Positions 7,812 to 16,043 of a stretch of 64,000 nucleotides of DNA are shown here, piece by piece. The notes under the pieces were generated by a model. That model searched no databases and had not been told where the DNA came from. It saw only the letters and a list, made by a program, of their open reading frames with translations. This stretch comes from Methylobacter marinus A45 (GTDB taxonomy: Bacteria; Pseudomonadota; Gammaproteobacteria; Methylococcales; Methylomonadaceae): assembly GCF_000383855.1 (NCBI RefSeq), contig NZ_KB912877.1:1460616-1524615 (forward strand). Reading direction: 5' to 3'. A program made the translations under genes and the position numbers. Positions within the stretch are counted from its first letter, which is position 1. Every line of letters begins with the position of its first letter.

Positions 7812-9485
7812 ATGTTTTGTTACCACTGTCAGGAAGCCAAAAAAAACATCGCCTGTGATTCCGCCGGCATCTGCGGCAAAAAAGAAGATGTCGCCAGTCT
7901 TCAGGATTTATTAGTGTATGTTCTGAAAGGTTTGTCTTTTTATGCACACAAAGCCAGGCAACTGGGCATAAGCGATGCCAGAACCGACCGGTTTACCGCT
8001 CGGGCATTGTATTCCACGGTGACCAATGTCAATTTCGACCCGACCGTGTTCGTTTCCCTGATACAGGAAGCCGTGCAACGTAAAAATCATCTGTGCCACC
8101 GGTTTACCGCCGCGTTCGAAGCACAGAACGGCGTTGCCTTCAGCGAACCGGTGCCCGATGAAGCCGCCTGGCAATACACCGATGTCTCGGAAGCGGCCTT
8201 TGTGGCACAAGGCGAAACGGCCGGCGTCATGCAGATTCCGGCGCTGGACGACGACTGCCATGCCCTGCGCGAATTACTGGTGTACGGCCTGAAAGGCCTG
8301 GCGTCGCTGATCGAACATGCCGAAGCGCTGGATTTTTCCGATGCCGAATTGTATGCCTTCCTGCACGAGGCGCTGGCTTTCAGCCTGAAAACCGACAGCC
8401 CGCTCGATGAACTCATGGCCATGACCTTGAAATGCGGCGAGCACGGCCTGGCCGCTTTCGCCCAACTCGACAAGGCCAATACCGCGCGCTTCGGCGCCCC
8501 GGTTCCGACCAAAGTCTATTTTGACAGCTGGGACAAGCCGGGCATACTGGTTTCAGGCCATGACCTGCGCGACATCGAAGACCTGCTGGAGCAGACCGCC
8601 GGCACCGGCATTGACGTTTACACGCACGGCGAAGCCATTGCCGCGCACGCCTATCCGGCCTTGAAAAAATACTTCAACCTGGCCGGCAATTTCGGCGATG
8701 CCTGGCAGGAGCAGCGCACCGATTTCCAAAAATTCAACGGCCCGATCCTGATCACCACCAACAGTATTCAGCAGCAAAAAGGCAACTACAAAGACAAGAT
8801 TTACACGACCGGCATGGTGGGCTGGCCCGACATACCCCATATCGCCGACCGCCGCCCCGGCCAGCGCAAGGATTTCACCCCGCTGATCGAGCAAGCCAGA
8901 CAATGCGAGCCGCCCAGCCAGCTCAGCGACAATACGACGACCCTCGGCTATGCCCATCAATCGCTGCACAGCTATCTGAACCAGATCGCCGCCGGCATTC
9001 AGGACGGCGCCATCCGGCGCCTGATCGTGCTGGCCGGCACCGACGGCCGTCACAAGGAGCGCCGATACTACACGCAGTTCGCCGAGGCGCTGCCTCAGGA
9101 TACGCTGATCCTGACCGCGGGCGATACCAAATACCGTTTCAATACACTGTCTCTCGGCGACATCAACGGCATTCCGCGCCTGCTGGACGCCGGCCAGAGC
9201 AATGATTTTTACTCGTTGCTCGTGTTCCTGAAAGATCTGCAGCAGACTCTGGGCCTTGACGACCTTAACGCACTGCCGGTGTCTTTCAGCATCGCCTGGT
9301 ATGAACAGAAAACCATTCTCATGCTCCTGGCGCTGTTGGCGCTGAACATTAAACACGTGCGCCTGGGCCCGACCCTGCCGCCTTTCTTCACGGATACCGT
9401 CAAGGACAGGCTGACCGAACAATTTGCCTTGAAAGGCATAGACACGGTTGAAAACGATGTCGCGGCGATGATGGAAGGACATTGA
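7812..9485 (+). CDS. hcp: Hybrid-cluster-protein homologue lacking all four hybrid-cluster cysteines
   Basis: A 557-residue homologue of Hcp (hydroxylamine/NO reductase). The whole fold can be followed: [12 protein letters not shown] at the start, [61 protein letters not shown] and [16 protein letters not shown]. The N-terminal cluster cysteines are kept with the Desulfovibrio spacing (Cys3, Cys6, Cys15, Cys21). Of the hybrid-cluster ligands known from D. vulgaris (His244, Glu268, Cys312, Cys406, Cys434, Cys459, Glu494), His250, Glu274 and Glu498 remain, but the cysteines are Ser318, Thr410, Asp438 and Ser463. The codons read AGT, ACC, GAT and AGC, so this is no frame artefact. The alignment offset is constant (+6, then +4). 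A classical hybrid Fe-S-O cluster therefore cannot form, and hydroxylamine or NO reductase activity should not be assumed. The gene ends 7 bp before the rnfB-like gene. Confidence 0.9.
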   Translation: MFCYHCQEAKKNIACDSAGICGKKEDVASLQDLLVYVLKGLSFYAHKARQLGISDARTDRFTARALYSTVTNVNFDPTVFVSLIQEAVQRKNHLCHRFTAAFEAQNGVAFSEPVPDEAAWQYTDVSEAAFVAQGETAGVMQIPALDDDCHALRELLVYGLKGLASLIEHAEALDFSDAELYAFLHEALAFSLKTDSPLDELMAMTLKCGEHGLAAFAQLDKANTARFGAPVPTKVYFDSWDKPGILVSGHDLRDIEDLLEQTAGTGIDVYTHGEAIAAHAYPALKKYFNLAGNFGDAWQEQRTDFQKFNGPILITTNSIQQQKGNYKDKIYTTGMVGWPDIPHIADRRPGQRKDFTPLIEQARQCEPPSQLSDNTTTLGYAHQSLHSYLNQIAAGIQDGAIRRLIVLAGTDGRHKERRYYTQFAEALPQDTLILTAGDTKYRFNTLSLGDINGIPRLLDAGQSNDFYSLLVFLKDLQQTLGLDDLNALPVSFSIAWYEQKTILMLLALLALNIKHVRLGPTLPPFFTDTVKDRLTEQFALKGIDTVENDVAAMMEGH

Positions 9486-9492
9486 CCTGGAC

Positions 9493-10044
9493 GTGATCGA
9501 TCGAATTAACGCTTTACTGCCGCAAACCCAATGCGGCCAATGCGGCTTCAAAGGCTGCAAACCCTACGCCGAGGCCATCGCTGCCGGCACGGCGGACATC
9601 AACCAGTGTCCGCCTGGCGGTGATGAAGGCATTATTGAAATCGCACGTTTGCTGGGCGTACCGGCCAAACCGCTCAATACGCGATTCGGCCAACACAAGC
9701 CCAAACAGGTCGCTTTCATTATCGAAGACGACTGCATCGGCTGCACGAAATGCATCGCCGCCTGTCCTGTCGATGCGATCCTGGGCGCGTCCAAATGCAT
9801 GCATACGGTCATCGCCTCGGAATGCACGGGCTGCGAGCTGTGCATCGCACCCTGCCCGGTCGACTGCATCGTCATGAAGCCGGTCCCCCGGCCGACGCCG
9901 GCGCAAAAGGCCGAACAAGCGCAAAAAGCCATGCGCCGCTACGAGGCGCGCTGTCTGCGCCAGGCACGGGCAGAAGCGGAAAAAGCCGAGCGCGCGCGCA
10001 AGAAAAAAGAAGCCTTGCTGAAACTGAAATCGTTCAAGCAATGA
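9493..10044 (+). CDS. Soluble RnfB-like iron-sulfur protein
   Basis: A 183-residue protein matching the cluster-bearing part of RnfB, the ferredoxin-like subunit of the Rnf electron-transport complex. It shows the RnfB 4Fe-4S domain ([20 protein letters not shown], then INQCPPGG) and two ferredoxin 4Fe-4S motifs ([16 protein letters not shown] and [16 protein letters not shown]). The usual N-terminal membrane helix of RnfB is absent: the GTG start at 9493 leaves only nine residues before the first motif. The tail (about 135-183) is a charged Ala/Lys/Arg helix. No other rnf gene is nearby. It sits 7 bp after the hcp-like gene and overlaps nth by four bases (ATGA), so it is probably the electron partner of the Hcp-like protein or serves Nth and other Fe-S proteins; this role is inferred. 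Confidence 0.88.
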   Translation: MIDRINALLPQTQCGQCGFKGCKPYAEAIAAGTADINQCPPGGDEGIIEIARLLGVPAKPLNTRFGQHKPKQVAFIIEDDCIGCTKCIAACPVDAILGASKCMHTVIASECTGCELCIAPCPVDCIVMKPVPRPTPAQKAEQAQKAMRRYEARCLRQARAEAEKAERARKKKEALLKLKSFKQ

Positions 10045-10676
10045 ACATCGAGAAACGCCGAATCATCTTTGACCGCCTGGCCGAAGCCATCCCCGAGCCC
10101 AAGACCGAGCTCCGGTATGAGACACCGTTTGAGCTGCTGATCGCGGTCGTGCTGTCAGCCCAGGCGACCGATAAAGGCGTTAATAAAGCCACGGCCAAAC
10201 TGTTTCCTGTCGCCAATACGCCCGAAACCATTCTGGCGCTGGGACTGGAAGGTCTGAAGGACTATATCAGGACGATCGGCTTGTATAACAGCAAGGCGGC
10301 CAATATCATGACGCTCTGCCAGCAACTGCTCGACCGGCATGCGGGCCAGGTGCCGCGGACGCGGGAAGAACTGGAAGCGTTGGCCGGCGTCGGCAGAAAA
10401 ACGGCCAATGTCATGTTGAACACCGCGTTCGGCCAGCATACGATTGCGGTCGACACGCACATCTTCCGCGTCGCCAACCGTACCGGCATCGCACCCGGCA
10501 AAAACGTGCTGGAAGTAGAGCGGAAGCTGGAGAAATGGGTGCCCAAACAGCATAAAAGAGATGCCCATCATTTATTGATATTGCATGGCCGTTACACCTG
10601 CATTGCCAGAAAGCCGCGCTGCCAGAGCTGCGTCATTGAAGATTTGTGCGAATACCCGTACAAAACAGTCGATTAG
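10041..10676 (+). CDS. nth: Endonuclease III
   Basis: DNA glycosylase/AP lyase of 211 residues that removes oxidised pyrimidines in base-excision repair. The helix-hairpin-helix [16 protein letters not shown] carries the catalytic lysine, and the catalytic aspartate is in [13 protein letters not shown]. The [4Fe-4S] loop near the C-terminus has the exact spacing C-x6-C-x2-C-x5-C ([17 protein letters not shown]). A longer frame opens upstream, but the ATG at 10041, overlapping the stop of the rnfB-like gene, gives the normal length and N-terminus. nth beside rnf genes is common in gammaproteobacteria. Confidence 0.97.
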   Translation: MNIEKRRIIFDRLAEAIPEPKTELRYETPFELLIAVVLSAQATDKGVNKATAKLFPVANTPETILALGLEGLKDYIRTIGLYNSKAANIMTLCQQLLDRHAGQVPRTREELEALAGVGRKTANVMLNTAFGQHTIAVDTHIFRVANRTGIAPGKNVLEVERKLEKWVPKQHKRDAHHLLILHGRYTCIARKPRCQSCVIEDLCEYPYKTVD

Positions 10677-10735
10677 CGAAAAACTCAGTGGCAGGAACTT
10701 GGCTAAGGCTGTATAGTCTGTGTAATTCAGTATTT

Positions 10736-10764
10736 GAACAAGCGGATATTCATCCGCTGTTCAG
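10736..10764. promoter_or_regulatory. Inverted repeat between nth and hvfA, candidate operator or hairpin
   Basis: TGAACAAGCGGAT (10736-10748) and ATCCGCTGTTCA (10753-10764) pair with one bulged base around ATTC. It lies 60 bp after nth and 70 bp before the hvfA start. No T run follows on the plus strand, so a regulator site or 5'-leader hairpin for the copper-peptide cluster is more likely than a terminator. Confidence 0.45.
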
Positions 10765-10833
10765 TTGTGCTTGATACCATACGCCGCACCCGATGCAGCT
10801 TATGTATCATTGTTTATATACCCGGGAGTCAAT

Positions 10834-11307
10834 ATGAAAAAAACCAACAAAACACCTTTCGCAGCGGCCATGGGAACCGCGTTTCTGTCTACCTTTGCCG
10901 CGACCGCAGCCAACGCCGAAGCCAACCCCTTCGCCATGACCGACATGAACAACGGTTATATGCAAGTGGCTGAAGCCAGCAAATCCGGCGAAGCCATGCC
11001 CGGCATGAAAGAAGGCTCATGCGGCGAAGGCAAATGCGGCGGCGCCATGCAATCCGCGCCTAAAACCGTGGAAGGTGCTTGTGCTGGCAACAAGCCTGCC
11101 CCTAAAGCGGCGGGTAAGGCGACAGAAGGCAAATGCGGCGAAGGCATGTGCGGCGCCATGATGGAAGGCGGCAAAATGAAAAAAGGCATGGAAAACATGT
11201 GCGGCGCTATGATGAAAGGTAAGGAAGGCGCTTGCGGCGCCATGCAAAAAGGCGAGAAAGGCGCGGGCCAGGAAAAAGTCAGCCCTAAAGCCGCAGCCGG
11301 CGAATAA
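10834..11307 (+). CDS. hvfA: HvfA/bufferin-type copper-binding peptide precursor
   Basis: A 157-residue secreted, low-complexity precursor of a ribosomally made, modified peptide. A signal peptide (MKKTNKTPFAAAMGTAFLST, cleavage likely after ATAANA) is followed by a Gly/Lys/Met/Ala-rich chain with seven cysteines. Five are in EGxCG units (EGSCG, EGKCG, EGKCG, EGMCG, EGACG) and two in EGACA and ENMCG. In this family the EGKCG cysteines are converted by a DUF692 (MNIO) enzyme with a DUF2063 partner to copper-binding heterocycles; those two genes follow downstream. Methionines beside many cysteines (MCGAMM) also suit copper. The start is the ATG at 10834 after GGGAGT; an upstream in-frame ATG would add an unlikely extension. 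A 210-bp mobile repeat lies between this gene and hvfB. Confidence 0.9.
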   Translation: MKKTNKTPFAAAMGTAFLSTFAATAANAEANPFAMTDMNNGYMQVAEASKSGEAMPGMKEGSCGEGKCGGAMQSAPKTVEGACAGNKPAPKAAGKATEGKCGEGMCGAMMEGGKMKKGMENMCGAMMKGKEGACGAMQKGEKGAGQEKVSPKAAAGE

Positions 11308-11320
11308 GCCTCAAGCAGGT

Positions 11321-11530
11321 TTAGGAACGGGAATGAAATAAGACCCGCAATTGAGGCAGGATTTCTGTTCATATTCAACGACTGCATGGATGCAGGAGGT
11401 AGAGCAACGCATGGAGCAGTTGCCGAGGCGCGCAAACAGGCGCATAGCAAGCTATGTAACTGTTTGCGCAACGCCGAAGAGGGACAGAAAGACAAGTCAG
11501 TTGCGGGAGTTATAAAATTCACGTTCCTTA
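11321..11530. repeat. Inverted-repeat (MITE-like) element, family 2, inside the hvf cluster
   Basis: This 210-bp non-coding element starts TTAGGAACGGGAATGAAATAAG and ends with the complement of TAAGGAACGTGAATTTTATAAC. Inside both ends lie GACCCGCAATTGA and its partner TTGCGGGA. The outermost bases (T[T/A]AGGAACG) match the family-1 elements. A solo right end with 29 of 31 identical bases is at 34817-34847 and a left-end-like piece is at 3928. It separates hvfA from hvfB and may affect read-through. Confidence 0.7.
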
Positions 11531-11594
11531 TAGCCACCAAAAGAGGGCATGACCATCATGCCCTCCCGCTTTAACCCCATACACAGGTGTTCTT

Positions 11595-12446
11595 ATGGAC
11601 ACAACTCTAAATCTCGTGCACGGCGCCGGCCTGGGCCTGCGTCGGTCGTTTCTCAGTGAAATCGTCGAAAACCCGCCCAAAGAAGTCGACTTCTATGAAG
11701 TCGCGCCGGAAAACTGGATCACGATAGGCGGCAAACTGGGCAAGCAATTTCGGGCCATGACCGAACGCTTTGACTTTGTCTGCCACGGTCTGTCCCTATC
11801 GATAGGCAGCACCGATCCGCTCGACGAAAAGTTCGTGCGGCAAGTCAAAGACTTCATGGCCGAACACCAAATCAAATTCTACAGTGAGCACTTGAGCTAT
11901 TGCAGCAAGGAAGGTCATCTGTATGACCTGATGCCCATGCCGTTCACGCAGGAGGCCGTCTCGCACGTGGCCGCCCGTATCAGGCGCGTTCAGGACATAC
12001 TCGAACACAGAATCGCTATCGAAAATGTCTCGTATTACGCCGCCCCGGGCCAGGAAATGGCCGAAATAGACTTCTTCAACGCCGTCGTCGAGGAAGCGGA
12101 CTGCGACGTGCTGATCGACATCAACAATATTTACGTGAACAGCGTCAACCACGGCTACGATGCCGAGGCATTCCTGAAAGCCATCCCGGCCGAGCGCATC
12201 GCTTACGCGCATATTGCCGGGCATTATGTGGAAGCCGAGGATTTCCTGGTCGACACGCATGGCGCCGACATTATCGATCCGGTCTGGAAACTACTGGGTA
12301 AGGCCTATGAGCTTTACGGCGTATTCCCGACCCTGCTGGAGCGGGACTTCAACATTCCCTCTTTGGCGGAGCTGGTGCAGGAAGTCCGCACCATCCGGAC
12401 GATACAGAACGCCTGGAAAAGTCAGCATGAAAAACAGACCGCCTGA
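11595..12446 (+). CDS. hvfB: MNIO (DUF692) peptide-modifying enzyme HvfB
   Basis: Multinuclear non-haem iron oxidase of 283 residues with a TIM-barrel fold. It oxidises cysteines of the partner precursor to oxazolone/thioamide- or thiooxazole-type groups; the exact product here is not known. The pattern of metal ligands seen in MbnB-like enzymes is visible: VCHGLSLSIG (His64), YSEHLSY (His99), IENVSYYA (Glu), LIDINNIYVNSVNHGY (Asp, Asn, His), AHIAGH, LVDTHGADI (Asp, His) and LLERDFNIP (Glu). The length is normal. It overlaps hvfC by 20 bp, so the pair is translationally coupled. The precursor hvfA lies 288 bp upstream across a mobile repeat. Confidence 0.93.
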   Translation: MDTTLNLVHGAGLGLRRSFLSEIVENPPKEVDFYEVAPENWITIGGKLGKQFRAMTERFDFVCHGLSLSIGSTDPLDEKFVRQVKDFMAEHQIKFYSEHLSYCSKEGHLYDLMPMPFTQEAVSHVAARIRRVQDILEHRIAIENVSYYAAPGQEMAEIDFFNAVVEEADCDVLIDINNIYVNSVNHGYDAEAFLKAIPAERIAYAHIAGHYVEAEDFLVDTHGADIIDPVWKLLGKAYELYGVFPTLLERDFNIPSLAELVQEVRTIRTIQNAWKSQHEKQTA

Positions 12447-13206
12447 AACCGCCAAGCGCGTCGACTTCAAAGCCAAACAGCGTGAATTTGCGGCCTATAT
12501 CCGGGACCCTGAAAACAATCCGGCGCCGGCCGATGTCAAGGCCCAGCGCATGGCCATGTACCGCGAACTGTTCTTCAACAATGTCGAAAGCTTCCTGTCC
12601 AACAGTTTTCCGGTCCTGCGCAGGATTCTCGATGACCGGCAATGGTTCAGGCTGGCCCAGGATTTTTTTGCCAGCCACCGCTGCCAGTCGCCCTATTTTT
12701 CCGAAATCCCGGAAGAGTTCCTCGATTACCTGCAGAACGAACGCGACAATCCCGATGATTTGCCGTTTCTGCTCGAACTGGCGCATTACGAATGGGTGGA
12801 AATGGCGCTGTCGACCGCCAAAGTCGAGGTAGCGGTAAACAGTCGCGCCGACATCGAAAACCTGCCGGACAAACGCATCATTCTGTCGCCGCTGGCCTGG
12901 CCGCTGGCTTATCAATACCCGGTCCAGCGCATATCGCCCGATTATCTGCCGCCAGAGGCACCGGAACAGCCGACCTTCCTGATCGTTTACCGCGATATCG
13001 ATGACCAGGTGCATTTTTCCCAGATCACGGCGATCACCTACAGACTGCTGCAATTGATTCAGGAAAACGGAGGACTAAAGGCGGAGGATTACTTAAGCCA
13101 GGTGGCGGCAGAGGCCCAGCACCCCGACCCGTCCCGGATCATCGAAGCGGGCCTGGCGATATTAAACGAATGGGCCGAAAAAGCGATTATTACGGTAATC
13201 GCCTGA
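12427..13206 (+). CDS. hvfC: DUF2063 peptide-recognition partner HvfC
   Basis: A 259-residue DUF2063 protein, the usual companion of MNIO enzymes, thought to bind the leader of the precursor peptide. Its N-terminal helical domain (QREFAAYIRDPENNPAP, MAMYRELFFNNVESFLSNSF) is typical, with FFASHRCQSPYFSEIPEEFL and LLELAHYEWVEMAL in the middle. The C-terminal part (about 160-259) is an alpha/beta domain (SPLAWPLAYQYPVQRI, FLIVYRD). The ATG at 12427 lies inside hvfB; the longer frame opening at 12214 is only the out-of-frame extension over hvfB. No DoxX-type hvfD follows. It faces the next gene across two hairpins. Confidence 0.92.
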   Translation: MKNRPPETAKRVDFKAKQREFAAYIRDPENNPAPADVKAQRMAMYRELFFNNVESFLSNSFPVLRRILDDRQWFRLAQDFFASHRCQSPYFSEIPEEFLDYLQNERDNPDDLPFLLELAHYEWVEMALSTAKVEVAVNSRADIENLPDKRIILSPLAWPLAYQYPVQRISPDYLPPEAPEQPTFLIVYRDIDDQVHFSQITAITYRLLQLIQENGGLKAEDYLSQVAAEAQHPDPSRIIEAGLAILNEWAEKAIITVIA

Positions 13207-13216
13207 AATACCGTTA

Positions 13217-13276
13217 AGGGGGCGACTCAAGTCGCCCATGGGCGGATATACCCTCAAGAGATCAATACATCCGCCC
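13217..13276. terminator. Paired hairpins between convergent genes
   Basis: GGGCGAC/GTCGCCC with a TCAA loop (13220-13237) is followed by GGGCGGAT (13240-13247) pairing with ATCCGCCC (13269-13276). They lie between the stops of hvfC (plus) and the lipoprotein gene (minus), as expected of a two-way terminator. A strong T run is missing, so the call is tentative. Confidence 0.5.
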
Positions 13277-13299
13277 TTCTCAATCTCAACGCCTTATTG

Positions 13300-13752
13300 C
13301 TACCTGCCAAACAACTTAGGTCCCTTGGGCTGGGCTTTCTGCTGCAGGCAGTGATAAGCCGCGTTTTCATACTTGATCACTAAAGACCGCGTGTTTTTAT
13401 GCTCGGTGATGAATTTCTTGGCTTCCGCGGCCGTCAGATCCTTCATCAGGAAAGTCGCGATACACATGCAGTCCTCGGAGAGCCGTTTTTTGTCGTACTC
13501 TTTATTGACGGAATTTTGCAGTTCCCTGGCCACGCATTGATCGGCGAACTGGTGCTCGAACGTATGTTTTTGAATATCGGTCACCGGCACATCATGCGAA
13601 TGATCGAAAGGATCATGCACGGCGGCGGTGCTGGCCGGCTTTTGTTGCTTTTGCTCTTCCTTGTCATCCGAGCAGCCTGTCACGGACAGTGTCAGAATTG
13701 TGCCGATACAGGCCGCAAAAAAGAAATTCTTTGTCAATGTAATCGTTTTCAT
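13300..13752 (-). CDS. Hypothetical lipoprotein
   Basis: A 150-residue predicted lipoprotein I do not recognise. A hydrophobic signal ends in a lipobox (LSVTGC, Cys at about residue 27). The mature part starts with a Lys/Gln-rich linker (DDKEEQKQQKPAS), has a His/Asp-rich stretch (HDPFDHSHD) and five further cysteines (QCVARE, EDCMCIATF, AYHCLQQ). The middle (CMCIATFLMKDLTAAEAKKF) resembles small gammaproteobacterial proteins with the pattern C.C....l...Lt..e. It is the last gene of a minus-strand unit converging on hvfC. The His-rich stretch next to a copper cluster is suggestive but not evidence. Confidence 0.75.
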   Translation of the reverse strand: MKTITLTKNFFFAACIGTILTLSVTGCSDDKEEQKQQKPASTAAVHDPFDHSHDVPVTDIQKHTFEHQFADQCVARELQNSVNKEYDKKRLSEDCMCIATFLMKDLTAAEAKKFITEHKNTRSLVIKYENAAYHCLQQKAQPKGPKLFGR

Positions 13753-14087
13753 AAATTCAGGTCGTAATAGTTAGAGTCTTAATCGGCTATACAGGAAAAA
13801 ACCTTGGCAGGCCGTCCGCGATAAACGCAGAACTTTATCATTTTATGCCGCTTCGTTCTACTGATCATCGGTTAATGCGAAGCGCCAATATCCAGGTAAA
13901 CCGCCAGGCCCTTTCTCCGAAGGAAGCGGGACCCATCGGTTCACATCATAGCAAGCCATTTAGCCTCCGCCTCGATACAACCGGCGCGATTATTTGAAAA
14001 AATATGCCTTTAAGCTCGCTAGCGAACATAACCGGGGATCGTCACTATGTAAGATTAGGTGTGAATAAAAGCGATCTGGAGAAGGCC
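13753..14087. other. Intergenic region between lipoprotein and metallothionein genes
   Basis: This 335-bp divergent gap shows no gene-like frame. It must hold the promoters for the lipoprotein (left) and for the metallothionein/TPP-enzyme unit (right). I see no clear consensus -35/-10 pair or operator. Confidence 0.5.
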
Positions 14088-14282
14088 ATGACCACGACCA
14101 ACAAAAGTCAGTCGAATAAAAGCACCGCGCCCAAATGCGCCCATCCCGGCTGCAACTGTCCGGCGCGGCCGGGCGAGAAATACTGCAGCGATCTTTGCGA
14201 GAACTTAGTGGGCTCGGACATGTGCGCGTGCGGACATGCCGAATGCAAAGGCAAGACGGGGGCACATCATCATGAAAGATAA
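14088..14282 (+). CDS. Prokaryotic metallothionein (SmtA/BmtA-like)
   Basis: A 64-residue Cys-rich metal-binding protein. Cysteines are arranged as KCAHPGCNCPARPGEKYCSD, LCENLV and DMCACGHAECKG, the layout of bacterial metallothioneins that bind Zn, Cd or Cu through Cys and His; the tail adds HHH. The start is the ATG at 14088 (an earlier in-frame ATG at 14004 would add an unlikely 28-residue extension). Its last 11 bases overlap the start of the next gene, so the two are coupled. Its place next to the copper-peptide cluster gives the region two metal-storage systems. Confidence 0.88.
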   Translation: MTTTNKSQSNKSTAPKCAHPGCNCPARPGEKYCSDLCENLVGSDMCACGHAECKGKTGAHHHER

Positions 14283-16035
14283 TGTCAGCGATTTTCTCCT
14301 GCACCGCCTGTCCGAATGGGGCGTCAAACGCATTTTCGGCTATCCGGGCGATGGCATCAACGGCGTGTTCGGCGCTCTGAACAGGGCCTCCGACATGATT
14401 GATTTTGTCCAGGTGCGGCACGAGGAGACGGCTGCCTTCATGGCCTGCGCGCATGCCAAATTCACCGGCGAAGTCGGCGTCTGCGTCGCCACTTCGGGGC
14501 CCGGCGCTATTCATCTGCTGAACGGCCTGTACGACGCCAAGCTCGACCATCAGCCCGTGGTCGCGATCGTGGGCCAGCAAAAGCGCGCCGCCCTGGGCGG
14601 CAATTACCAGCAGGAGGTCGACCTGATCTCGCTGTTCAAGGACGTCGCGCATGAATACGTGCATATGGTTTCAACGCCCGCGCAAATGCGTCATATTGTC
14701 GACCGGGCCATGCGTATTGCCCAGTCCGAGCATAATGTGTGCTGCATCATCATCCCTAACGATGTGCAGGAAATGGAGGCCGAAAAGCCGCCCCGCAAGC
14801 ATGGCACCATCCATTCCGGGATCGGCTACGAAGCCCCGCGCACCGTGCCTCATGCCGAAGAATTACAGCGCGCCGCCGATATCCTCAATGCCGGAGACAA
14901 AGTCGCGATGCTGGTCGGCGCCGGGGCGCTGCATGCCACGGATGAAATTCTCGAAGTGGCCGACCTGCTCGGGGCCGGCATTGCCAAGGCGCTACTGGGC
15001 AAAGCCGCCGTGCCCGACGACATCTCCTATGTAACCGGCTCCATCGGCTTGCTGGGCACCCGGCCCAGCTACGAGATGATGACCGACTGCGACACGCTGC
15101 TGATGGTCGGCTCGAGTTTTCCCTATTCCGAATTCCTGCCCGAGGAAGGCCTGGCACGCGGCGTGCAGATCGACATCAATGGCCGCATGCTCAGCATCCG
15201 CTACCCGATGGAAGTGAATCTGGTCGGCGACAGCGCTGAAACGCTCAGATTGCTGATACCGCTGCTGCATAAAAAAGAGGAGCGCAGCTGGCGCCAGCGC
15301 ATCGAAAAGAATGTCGCCGAGTGGTGGGAAACCCTGGAAGACCGGGCCATGGAATCGGCCAACCCGATCAATCCGCAACGCGTCGTTCAGGAACTGTCGC
15401 CGCGCCTGCCCGATGATTGCATAATCACCTGCGACTCCGGTTCCGTCACCAACTGGTACGCGCGCAATCTGAAAATCCGGCGCGGCATGATGGCCTCGCT
15501 GTCCGGCGGGCTGGCCACCATGGGCGGCGGCGTGCCTTACGCGATGGCGGCCAAATTCGCTCATCCGGAGCGCCTGGTTATCGCGCTGATCGGCGACGGC
15601 GCCATGCAGATGCTGGGCATGAACGAAATGCTCACGATCGGCAAGTATTGGCGGCGCTGGAGCGACCCGCGCCTGATCGTCATGGTGCTGAACAATCGCG
15701 ACCTGAACCAGGTTACCTGGGAACAGCGCGCCATGGCCGGCGACCCGAAATTCGATGCCTCGCAGGATCTGCCCGATTTCCCCTATGCGCGCTTCGCCGA
15801 ACTGGTCGGTCTCATGGGCATCCGCGTCGACCAGCCGGAACAGATCGCTGATGCCTGGAACCGGGCGATCGGCGCCGACCGCCCGGTGGTGCTGGAAGCC
15901 TATGCCGACCCCGACGTGCCGCCTTTGCCGCCGCATATCACCTTCAAGCAGGCCAAAGCCTATGCCTCGGCGATCCTGCAGGGCGATCCGGATTCCGTCG
16001 ACATTATCAAGGCTTCCATGAAACAAATCTTTTAG
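14272..16035 (+). CDS. Thiamine-diphosphate-dependent enzyme, pyruvate oxidase/acetolactate synthase-like
   Basis: A 587-residue ThDP enzyme with the three usual domains. The N-terminal Pyr domain shows GYPGDGINGVFGAL, the catalytic glutamate in QVRHEETAAFMA and TSGPGAIHLLNGLYDA. The middle domain shows VAMLVGAGA. The C-terminal PP domain has ALIGDGAMQMLGMNEM and VMVLNNRDLNQ (GDG...NN, binding Mg-ThDP). The overall pattern is closest to PoxB-type pyruvate oxidases and uncharacterised thiamine-pyrophosphate-requiring proteins; the C-terminal membrane-binding peptide of PoxB is not evident. The ATG at 14272 overlaps the metallothionein gene. The enolase/FAD fusion gene starts 8 bp later, so the product may feed a 2-oxo or hydroxy-acid route, but the substrate cannot be told. 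Confidence 0.88.
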   Translation: MKDNVSDFLLHRLSEWGVKRIFGYPGDGINGVFGALNRASDMIDFVQVRHEETAAFMACAHAKFTGEVGVCVATSGPGAIHLLNGLYDAKLDHQPVVAIVGQQKRAALGGNYQQEVDLISLFKDVAHEYVHMVSTPAQMRHIVDRAMRIAQSEHNVCCIIIPNDVQEMEAEKPPRKHGTIHSGIGYEAPRTVPHAEELQRAADILNAGDKVAMLVGAGALHATDEILEVADLLGAGIAKALLGKAAVPDDISYVTGSIGLLGTRPSYEMMTDCDTLLMVGSSFPYSEFLPEEGLARGVQIDINGRMLSIRYPMEVNLVGDSAETLRLLIPLLHKKEERSWRQRIEKNVAEWWETLEDRAMESANPINPQRVVQELSPRLPDDCIITCDSGSVTNWYARNLKIRRGMMASLSGGLATMGGGVPYAMAAKFAHPERLVIALIGDGAMQMLGMNEMLTIGKYWRRWSDPRLIVMVLNNRDLNQVTWEQRAMAGDPKFDASQDLPDFPYARFAELVGLMGIRVDQPEQIADAWNRAIGADRPVVLEAYADPDVPPLPPHITFKQAKAYASAILQGDPDSVDIIKASMKQIF

Positions 16036-16043
16036 CCTGGACA

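Noticed and set aside
7812-9485. Plain hydroxylamine reductase (Hcp) function
   Set aside because: The four hybrid-cluster cysteines are absent, so the standard activity cannot be assumed despite full-length similarity.
10956-11540. Minus-strand frame of 194 codons over hvfA
   Set aside because: Antisense of a repetitive precursor gene; the apparent His/Ala-rich repeats in another minus frame are mirror images of the EGxCG repeats.
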